Source of the DNA: Ignavibacteriales bacterium
GTDB taxonomy: Bacteria; Bacteroidota; Ignavibacteria; Ignavibacteriales; Ignavibacteriaceae
NCBI GenBank assembly: GCA_020061995.1
Contig: JAGUXE010000230.1
Location: 1 to 19,941, forward strand
Direction of reading: 5' to 3'
DNA length: 19,941 bases
Made by a program: the position numbers and the translations under genes. Shown in pieces: positions 14,809-19,941 of the stretch. How positions within the stretch are numbered: the stretch's first letter is position 1; every line of letters starts with the position of its first letter. Below the pieces are notes generated by a model. The model saw nothing but the letters and a program-made list of their open reading frames with translations, searched no databases and was not told the DNA's origin.

Positions 14809-16920
14809 TCAATACTTTGGTGTAATTCCAAAATTATAAAACACGAAAGAATAAATATCTGCAACTTCTTCGATAATTTTGGAAGTCGGTTTACCTGCTC
14901 CATGTCCTGCTTTAGTTTCTATTCTAATGAGAACAGGATTATTCCCTTTATGTTTTTCCTGCAATGTTGCTATATACTTAAATGAATGTGCCGGAACAAC
15001 TCTATCGTCATGATCGGCAGTTGTTACAAGCGTTGCCGGATATTCAACTCCAGATTTAATATTATGAATCGGTGAATATTTATAAATGTATTTAAACTCT
15101 TCTTCATTTTCACTTGAGCCATAATCGCTAACCCAGGCGTAGCCTATTGTGAATTTATGAAATCGAAGCATATCCATTACACCAACTGCGGGCAACGCAA
15201 CTTTGAATAAATCAGGACGCTGATTTGCAACTGCACCAACAAGCAATCCACCGTTAGAGCCCCCTGCAATTGCTATTTTTTTTGATGATGAATAACCTTC
15301 GTTAACAAGATACTCAGCGGCTGCAATAAAATCATCGAATACATTTTGCTTTTTTAATTTTGTACCGGCTTCATGCCATGCTTCACCATATTCTCCACCG
15401 CCACGAATATTTGCCATCGCAAATACAACTCCGTTTTCAAGGAGTATTAATCTTGCTGCACTAAAACCCGGAGTCATACTAGCATTAAATCCACCATAAC
15501 CATATAGATAAACAGGATTGTTACCATCAAGTTTTATCCCTTTTTTATGAACGATAAACATAGGAACTTTTGTACCATCTTTGCTTTTGTAAAAGATTTG
15601 TTTCGTTTCATAATTATCGAAATCAAAATTCAATTCCGGGCGTCTGAACATTGTTGATTTTCTGCTGTTCACATCAAATTTAAATATGGTAGAAGGATAT
15701 GTAAAAGAAGTAAATGTATAGAAGGCAATATTATCATCTTTTTTACCATTGTAACCGCCAACAGTTCCTACCGATGGAAGTTTAATTTCTTCAATTAGCT
15801 TACCATTGGTTTCATATAGATAAACGTGACTACTTGCATCCTTTAAATAATTGACAACCATTTTCCCGCCGATAAAACTTACTCCTTGTAACACATTCTT
15901 TGCTTCAGGGAGTAATTCTATCCAGTTTTTTTCGTCTGGATTTTTGGGGTCAACGAGAATCAATCTGTAATTTGGTGCTTTATAATCTGTTTGGATTAGT
16001 AATTTATCATCAATGTTATCAACCACATTATAATTATTATCAAGGTTTCCAACGATAGTTACAAATTGACTGTTTGGCTGTGAAAGATCTTTTACAAGTA
16101 ATCCGTTATTATTAGTTCCTTCTGCAAATGAGATACATAAAAATCGTTCATCTTCAGTTGTAGAAACACCGAAATATCTTGTTAGATTATTTTTATCTTC
16201 ATAAACAAGAATATCTTCGCTCTGTTTTGTCCCGAGTTTGTGATAATAAACTTGTCCGAATTGATTTGCTTTAGAAAGTTCGGCGCCTTTTTCAGGCTCC
16301 GGAAATCTATGATAATAAAAGCCATCTTCTTTCCACGAAATCCCAGAGAACTTAATCCATTTCAAATGATCATCAAGTTTCTTTTTGGTTGAAACTTCCA
16401 TTACAAAAAACTCATTCCAGTCAGATCCACCGGAAGCAGTACCGTAAGCAAAATATTTTCCGTCCTTTGAAACTGCAAGTGTGCTTAATGAAACAGTTCC
16501 GTCGCTACTTAATTTATTTGGATCAAGAAAAATTTCAGGTTGCGATTCAAGAGTCTTTTGAATGTATAATACAGATTGGTTTTGTAAGCCGTCATTTTTA
16601 AAAAAGAAGTAATTATCACCCCCTTTAAATGGAGATGAATATTTTGGATAATTATATAACTCAGCAAAACGTGTTTTTATTTTGTCACGGAAAGGAATTT
16701 TTGAAAGATAAGTATTAGTGACATCATTCTGTTCATTTACCCATGCTTTAGTCTCTTCAGAATTATCATCTTCGAGCCAACGATAAGGGTCAGCGACTTT
16801 GGTTCCAAAATACTCATCCACAACATCCCCTTTTTTAGTGGTGGGATAATTCAATTGTGAATATGAAATTGTAGTCATAAAAAATCCGATGAGCATGATT
16901 AGAGAAAGTATTTTGTACAT
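14809..16920 (-). CDS. Secreted prolyl oligopeptidase (serine peptidase family S9A)
   Basis: The open frame extends to an ATG at 16947, but a near-perfect GGAGG with a 4-base gap precedes the ATG at 16920, which also opens a normal signal peptide (MYKILSLIMLIGFFMTTISYS). I therefore take 16920, giving 703 residues. The N-terminal YPTTKKGDVVDEYFGTKVADPYRWLED is typical of the family (LNYPTTKKGDVVDEYFG, then VADPYRWLED). A seven-bladed propeller fills the middle. The C-terminal alpha/beta-hydrolase domain has the triad S555 (GGSNGGLL), D638 (TADHDDRVVP) and H673 (KAGHGAGKP), numbered from 16920. The spacing is close to porcine prolyl oligopeptidase. It cleaves short peptides after proline, here presumably in the periplasm. 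A hairpin terminator follows. Identity is very secure. Confidence 0.95.
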   Translation of the reverse strand: MYKILSLIMLIGFFMTTISYSQLNYPTTKKGDVVDEYFGTKVADPYRWLEDDNSEETKAWVNEQNDVTNTYLSKIPFRDKIKTRFAELYNYPKYSSPFKGGDNYFFFKNDGLQNQSVLYIQKTLESQPEIFLDPNKLSSDGTVSLSTLAVSKDGKYFAYGTASGGSDWNEFFVMEVSTKKKLDDHLKWIKFSGISWKEDGFYYHRFPEPEKGAELSKANQFGQVYYHKLGTKQSEDILVYEDKNNLTRYFGVSTTEDERFLCISFAEGTNNNGLLVKDLSQPNSQFVTIVGNLDNNYNVVDNIDDKLLIQTDYKAPNYRLILVDPKNPDEKNWIELLPEAKNVLQGVSFIGGKMVVNYLKDASSHVYLYETNGKLIEEIKLPSVGTVGGYNGKKDDNIAFYTFTSFTYPSTIFKFDVNSRKSTMFRRPELNFDFDNYETKQIFYKSKDGTKVPMFIVHKKGIKLDGNNPVYLYGYGGFNASMTPGFSAARLILLENGVVFAMANIRGGGEYGEAWHEAGTKLKKQNVFDDFIAAAEYLVNEGYSSSKKIAIAGGSNGGLLVGAVANQRPDLFKVALPAVGVMDMLRFHKFTIGYAWVSDYGSSENEEEFKYIYKYSPIHNIKSGVEYPATLVTTADHDDRVVPAHSFKYIATLQEKHKGNNPVLIRIETKAGHGAGKPTSKIIEEVADIYSFVFYNFGITPKY

Positions 16921-16924
16921 ATTA

Positions 16925-16929
16925 CCTCC
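16925..16929 (-). promoter_or_regulatory. Strong Shine-Dalgarno site that fixes the peptidase start
   Basis: The minus strand reads GGAGGTAATATG: a GGAGG core 4 bases before the ATG at 16920. The other in-frame ATG at 16947 has no comparable site and would add nine residues before the signal peptide. Confidence 0.8.
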
Positions 16930-17059
16930 ATTTTGATGTTTTAACAATTTGCAAAAATATAAAAAGGAGAATTAATCTTACACAAAAATGTGATAAACGC
17001 TAATATGTTATGTTGAGAAACGAAACAGCAAGTAATTTTACTTATTCCGAATGTTTTCT

Positions 17060-17091
17060 ATCAGCCCACAACATTATAGTAGTGGGCTGAT
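17060..17091 (-). terminator. Hairpin after the arsenite methyltransferase gene
   Basis: A 10-bp perfect stem, ATCAGCCCAC (17060-17069) against GTGGGCTGAT (17082-17091), with a 12-base loop. It lies 12 bases past the stop of the arsM-like gene. No U-tract follows (AGAAAACATT), so it is less canonical than the other terminators here, but its position fits the end of the arsenic operon. Confidence 0.6.
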
Positions 17092-17103
17092 CATCAATTA
17101 GGC

Positions 17104-17916
17104 CTACTTTTTTGTCCCAATCAAAGTAATACTGAAAATACCTTTAAGATTTTCTTTGTATTCGTTTAATCCCTCTACCGAAAGATAAAGAGACAAAACT
17201 TCTTCAGGAATTTCAATCTTCTTACTCTTTTTGATTTCAACATCAATGAATCCTGCTTCGGTTATTATTTGCAAATATTCCGATTGTTGAAGCGCACCCG
17301 AAACACAGCCCGCATACAACTCAGCCGATTTTTTTAACTCCCCGATCATTTCTCCTTGCGTAACAATATCAGATATACAAAAATGTCCCCCCGGCTTAAG
17401 GATACGATAGATTTCCGAAAAGGCTTTTTGTTTATTTGGAACTAAGTTTAGAACGCAATTACTAACAACAACTTCGGTTATGTTATCGGGAAGCGGAATT
17501 TCTTCAATATCACCTAACTTGAATTGAACATTCTTATAACCAAGTTTCTCGTTATTGATGTTTGCTTTTCTAATCATTTCTTCTGTCATATCAATTCCGA
17601 TAACGGTTCCAGTTTCACCAACAATTGATCTGGCTATAAAAACATCATTTCCTGCGCCGCTTCCAAGATCAACGACAGTATCACCTTCTTTTATTCCTGC
17701 ATACTCAGTTGGAAGTCCGCAGCCTAATCCCAAATCAGCTTCCGGCATATAACCGTCTACACTTTTATACTCATCACCAATCATTGTAATGTCTACTGAT
17801 TTAGAGCCACCACAACAAGATGACACAGGTCCACAGCACCCTCCTATTTCAGCATTCATTGCTATTTCAGAATACTTTTCTTTCACGATTTCTTTCAGTT
17901 CTTTTGACGCATTCAT
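17104..17916 (-). CDS. arsM: Arsenite S-adenosylmethionine methyltransferase (ArsM type)
   Basis: 270 residues, a class I SAM-dependent methyltransferase: motif I VVDLGSGAGNDVF (81-93), the acidic end of strand 2 in GIDMTEEM (107-114) and LKPGGHFCISD (173-183). It carries the cysteines expected for ArsM: C66 (GLGCGLP), C154 (VSNCVLNLVP) and C204 (YAGCVSGAL), equivalent to the three As(III)-binding cysteines of characterised ArsM enzymes. It also has two N-terminal Cys pairs, C27-C28 and C34-C35 (GGCCGPVSSCCGG), common in bacterial ArsM and possibly involved in arsenic capture. ArsM converts As(III) to methylated arsenicals in the cytoplasm. The gene begins 15 bp after the arsR gene ends, with AGGA 7 bases before the ATG, so the two are co-transcribed. 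No arsenite pump or arsenate reductase is visible in the window. Confidence 0.95.
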   Translation of the reverse strand: MNASKELKEIVKEKYSEIAMNAEIGGCCGPVSSCCGGSKSVDITMIGDEYKSVDGYMPEADLGLGCGLPTEYAGIKEGDTVVDLGSGAGNDVFIARSIVGETGTVIGIDMTEEMIRKANINNEKLGYKNVQFKLGDIEEIPLPDNITEVVVSNCVLNLVPNKQKAFSEIYRILKPGGHFCISDIVTQGEMIGELKKSAELYAGCVSGALQQSEYLQIITEAGFIDVEIKKSKKIEIPEEVLSLYLSVEGLNEYKENLKGIFSITLIGTKK

Positions 17917-17931
17917 ATTCTCATCCTTTCT

Positions 17932-18336
17932 TTATTCTTCTTTTTTGATTTTAATTTTTTGTAATAAATCATTTTCTGAAACAAAACCGACTACACATTT
18001 TCCCTCTTCTCGAAGTAAAAGTCGTTGCTCAAGATTAGCAAAATCAACCTCAAACTGATCCCCGATCAAAAACTTCCTCAAAAAATCAAAAAGAGATTTG
18101 TTTGTGGTATCAGATTTATCAAGATAATAATAAACCCAGGTCCCTTCTCGCTCCGGTTTGAACATCCCTGCATTACGAAGAATATTCAAATGTTTCGAAA
18201 TATGGTATTGCGGAAGCTTAAGTGCATCGGTGAGTTCACAAACACATAGACTTCTTCCAAACTTGATGAAAAGGTTAAGAATTCTTAATCTTGTTTCATC
18301 AGCTAACGCTTTGAATTTTTCGGTTTGAAATTCCAT
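17932..18336 (-). CDS. arsR: ArsR-family arsenic-responsive transcriptional repressor
   Basis: 134 residues with a winged helix-turn-helix fold: KALADETRLRILNLF (9-23), then the metal-site helix with C31-V-C33-E-L, the recognition helix LPQYHISKHLNILRNAGM (41-58) and the wing EREGTWVYYYL (62-72). The CVC motif at the start of this helix is the classic As(III)/Sb(III) site of ArsR. C114 in the C-terminal tail may supply a third thiol. As(III) binding releases the repressor from DNA. It is the first gene of a two-gene unit with arsM, and the tandem dyad repeats just upstream are the expected operator. There is no obvious ribosome binding site before the ATG (GTTAAATTT precedes it). Confidence 0.94.
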   Translation of the reverse strand: MEFQTEKFKALADETRLRILNLFIKFGRSLCVCELTDALKLPQYHISKHLNILRNAGMFKPEREGTWVYYYLDKSDTTNKSLFDFLRKFLIGDQFEVDFANLEQRLLLREEGKCVVGFVSENDLLQKIKIKKEE

Positions 18337-18353
18337 AAATTTAACTTTATTTT

Positions 18354-18398
18354 ATATATGCCATTTATCGCATACAAATATATGCCATTTATCGCATA
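18354..18398. promoter_or_regulatory. Probable ArsR operator: tandem 21-bp direct repeats each holding a dyad
   Basis: Two exact 21-base copies at 18354-18374 and 18378-18398, period 24 bp. Each copy contains TATGC and GCATA half-sites separated by 8 bases; in the second copy the arms extend to 7 bp (TATATGC, GCATATA). The pair ends 18 bp upstream of the arsR ATG and overlaps the promoter. The dyad size fits ArsR/SmtB-family dimer sites. Assignment to ArsR is inferred from position. Confidence 0.8.
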
Positions 18399-18405
18399 TA
18401 GTCAA
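18377..18405 (-). promoter_or_regulatory. Sigma70-type promoter of the arsR-arsM unit
   Basis: On the minus strand, TTGACT (18405-18400) is followed after exactly 17 bases by TATATT (18382-18377), each differing from the E. coli consensus by one base. The upstream operator copy fills the spacer and the downstream copy covers the expected start site near 18370, so repressor binding would block polymerase. An A/T-only dyad (TGAAAAAA, TTTTTTCA; 18410-18428) sits just upstream of the -35 box and could act as an UP-like element. Confidence 0.7.
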
Positions 18406-18567
18406 GGGATGAAAAAATAATTTTTTCAGAGGTTATAAGTTCGGTTATTTGATTGAAAGAAACTCTTGGACTAATAAACGTTAGCAATCATTATCAATGA
18501 ATTACTTGATTTTTATCTGGAACGCTTTTGTTGTTTAGCTTTAACGCGAAAAAAATGAGTTCTTTTC

Positions 18568-19353
18568 TTATTTTTTAATTCGCACATAAATATGTTTTAT
18601 TCGGGTTTTTTCAACTTCCCTTTCATCAACATCAAAATGTTCATCTAATGATTTAATAAGAGGTGTCAGTTTCAAAAATCCATAATTACGTGGATCAAAG
18701 TCCGGTTTCTTTTTGATGATAAGTGCACCGACTTCTGCAAGAAATGCCCAACCATTATCATCTCCCAAATCTTCAACAGAGACTTTCAAAAGTTGAATGA
18801 AATCATTGTTTATCGGTTCGATATCGACCGTTTGAACAGGGGCTGGAGTTGCAGTTGCTGTCGTGGTTGCTGAATGTGAAGGTTTAGGGATTTTTACATG
18901 ACTGATAATTTCGATATAGATAAATTTATCACAGGCAACGATAAATGGATTGGGGGTTTTCTTCTCTCCAATTCCGATTACCAACATACCCGACTCTCTA
19001 AGTCTTGTTGCAAGCCTGGTAAAATCACTATCACTTGAAACCAGACAAAAACCGTCAACTTTTTGACTGTGCAAAATATCCATTGCATCGATAATCATAG
19101 CTGAGTCGGTAGCGTTCTTACCACTTGTATAGCTGTACTGTTGAATGGGAGTAATTGCATTTTGAAGTAATGCCGGTTTCCAACCGGAGACTGTTGGTTT
19201 TGTCCAATCACCATAAATTCGCTTGATTGATGGAACACCAAGTTTAGCAATTTCATCAAGCATACTTTTGATATTTGAATACGGAATATTATCGGCATCA
19301 ATTAAAACAGCTAATCTTAAATCATTTCTCTTTCTCATATAAATATCCCTCAT
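18568..19353 (-). CDS. NYN-domain (PIN-like) protein with C-terminal LOTUS/OST-HTH-like domain
   Basis: 261 residues. The N-terminal NYN domain (about 11-150) has the acidic residues of the PIN-like nuclease fold: D19 and D21 in AVLIDADNIPYS, D83 in KNATDSAMIIDAMD, and D108 and D110 in LVSSDSDFTRLA. A Ser/Thr/Pro/Ala-rich linker (about 155-178) joins it to a domain (about 180-260; FIQLLKVSVEDLGDDNGWAF, then FDPRNYGFLKLTPLIKSL) resembling LOTUS/OST-HTH RNA-binding domains. This architecture is known in bacteria (LabA/DUF88-like proteins) and is thought to act in RNA metabolism; the target is unknown. An alternative start at M6 (19338) has GAGG about 9 bases upstream, while the ATG at 19353 has only a weak site. 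It appears to be a stand-alone gene. Confidence 0.88.
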   Translation of the reverse strand: MRDIYMRKRNDLRLAVLIDADNIPYSNIKSMLDEIAKLGVPSIKRIYGDWTKPTVSGWKPALLQNAITPIQQYSYTSGKNATDSAMIIDAMDILHSQKVDGFCLVSSDSDFTRLATRLRESGMLVIGIGEKKTPNPFIVACDKFIYIEIISHVKIPKPSHSATTTATATPAPVQTVDIEPINNDFIQLLKVSVEDLGDDNGWAFLAEVGALIIKKKPDFDPRNYGFLKLTPLIKSLDEHFDVDEREVEKTRIKHIYVRIKK

Positions 19354-19446
19354 TTTTTAATCCAGCTAGTAGATAACAAAAACAACACAAACTTATCAGT
19401 ATTAGGTTAAAATAGAAACAAGTGTAAGAATTTATTTCAAATTTAT

Positions 19447-19941
19447 CTATAAATTTTTTGTGGAACTACTGTTTCCTTCAATGTGGTTATATTTTGCTTG
19501 CCGCTTTTTCCATCTTTCTCGGGCAAACTGCTGCATATCACTGATTGTATCTTTTTCATCAACTATTTCGAATCCAAGAAGTGTTTCGATAATATCTTCC
19601 ATTGTTACGATTCCATCCATTCCACCATATTCATCTACTACAAGTGCAATATGCTCTTTTTTTTCTAGAAGAGTTTCCCATACTTGCAATAAAGGTTTTG
19701 TGTCCGGGATTATCACAATTTCTCTTTTGATATTTTTGAGTTTTAAACCTGTAAGGTCTTCTGCAAGTTTTTCAAAAACTGTGTGTCGAAATATATAGCC
19801 TGTAACATGTTCATCATTTTCCGAATAAACCGGAATTCTCGAAAAACGCAGAAAATCTTTTTCTTTCAGAAATTCATCAAGCGTCATATTTTCATCTGCA
19901 ATTGCTGCAACAACCCTCGGTGTCATTATTTCAGAGACTCT
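19447..19941 (-). CDS. CNNM/HlyC-type (DUF21) protein, C-terminal CBS-domain part (runs off right edge)
   Basis: The frame continues through the window edge, reading RVSEIMTPRVV from 19941, so the ATG at 19926 is internal and not the start. The V-x-E-I-M-T-P-R motif marks the junction between the DUF21/CNNM membrane domain and the CBS pair. CBS1 has FSRIPVYSENDEHVTGYI. CBS2 has HIALVVDEYGGMDGIVTMED followed by IIETLLG, the most conserved stretch of the family. The protein ends about 40 residues later in a charged tail (RERWKKRQAKYNH), so the CorC_HlyC transporter-associated domain usually found at the C-terminus is absent. Relatives are linked to Mg2+/Co2+ efflux or ion homeostasis. Family membership is secure, function less so. 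Confidence 0.88.
   Translation of the reverse strand, partial: RVSEIMTPRVVAAIADENMTLDEFLKEKDFLRFSRIPVYSENDEHVTGYIFRHTVFEKLAEDLTGLKLKNIKREIVIIPDTKPLLQVWETLLEKKEHIALVVDEYGGMDGIVTMEDIIETLLGFEIVDEKDTISDMQQFARERWKKRQAKYNHIEGNSSSTKNL

Noticed and set aside
16952..16959. TATTTTTG on the minus strand upstream of the peptidase, matching the Bacteroidota -7 consensus TAnnTTTG
   Set aside because: The nearest TTG lies about 23 bases upstream, longer than usual, and such A/T-rich matches are common here; kept only as a weak possibility.
18545..18581. A/T-rich imperfect inverted repeat overlapping the end of the NYN gene as a terminator
   Set aside because: Pairing needs a bulge and is mostly A-T, and it overlaps the stop codon; evidence is too weak to annotate.

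Overview
The window is A+T-rich bacterial DNA with every recognisable gene on the minus strand, so transcription runs from high to low coordinates. Several secreted proteins end in type IX secretion (T9SS) type A sorting domains. Together with a PorV/PorQ-like barrel, a TonB receptor with a carboxypeptidase-regulatory-like N-terminus and clear Shine-Dalgarno sites at many starts, this suggests a member of the Bacteroidota/Chlorobiota/Ignavibacteria assemblage, most likely Ignavibacteria-like. This placement is inferred from protein style only; no rRNA or marker gene is present.

Region A (1-13782) is a glycan-use locus. In transcription order it holds a vSGLT-type Na+/sugar symporter (13782-12151), a secreted non-catalytic protein with several carbohydrate-binding-like domains and a T9SS tail (12058-9572), and a strong intrinsic-terminator-like hairpin (9532-9562). 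A tight three-gene block follows: TonB-dependent receptor (to 6792), 1042-residue Asp-rich secreted protein (6773-3645) and PorV/PorQ-family barrel (3638-2607). After another hairpin (2537-2586) come a secreted GH16 beta-glucanase (2479-668) and the start of a GH3 beta-glucosidase (630 to beyond the left edge). The GH16 domain is circularly permuted in the manner of the Fibrobacter succinogenes lichenase and carries Ig-like, malectin-like and T9SS domains. A simple reading is that mixed-linkage or beta-1,3-glucan is bound and cut at the surface, oligosaccharides pass the receptor, GH3 releases glucose, and the symporter imports it. No SusD-like protein is seen; the secreted partners may fill that role.

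Region B (13783-17103) holds a 556-bp gene-free stretch, a small lipoprotein gene, a hairpin terminator and a secreted prolyl oligopeptidase with an intact catalytic triad and a very strong ribosome binding site that fixes its start.

Region C (17060-18405) is a two-gene arsenic unit: an ArsR repressor with a CVC metal site, then an ArsM-type arsenite methyltransferase. Upstream lies a 21-bp exact tandem direct repeat. Each copy contains a dyad, and the repeat is interleaved with a near-consensus sigma70-type promoter, so the operator/promoter layout can be read directly.

Region D (18568-19941) holds a NYN-domain protein with a LOTUS/OST-HTH-like tail, and the C-terminal part of a CNNM/HlyC-type membrane protein with a CBS pair, running off the right edge.
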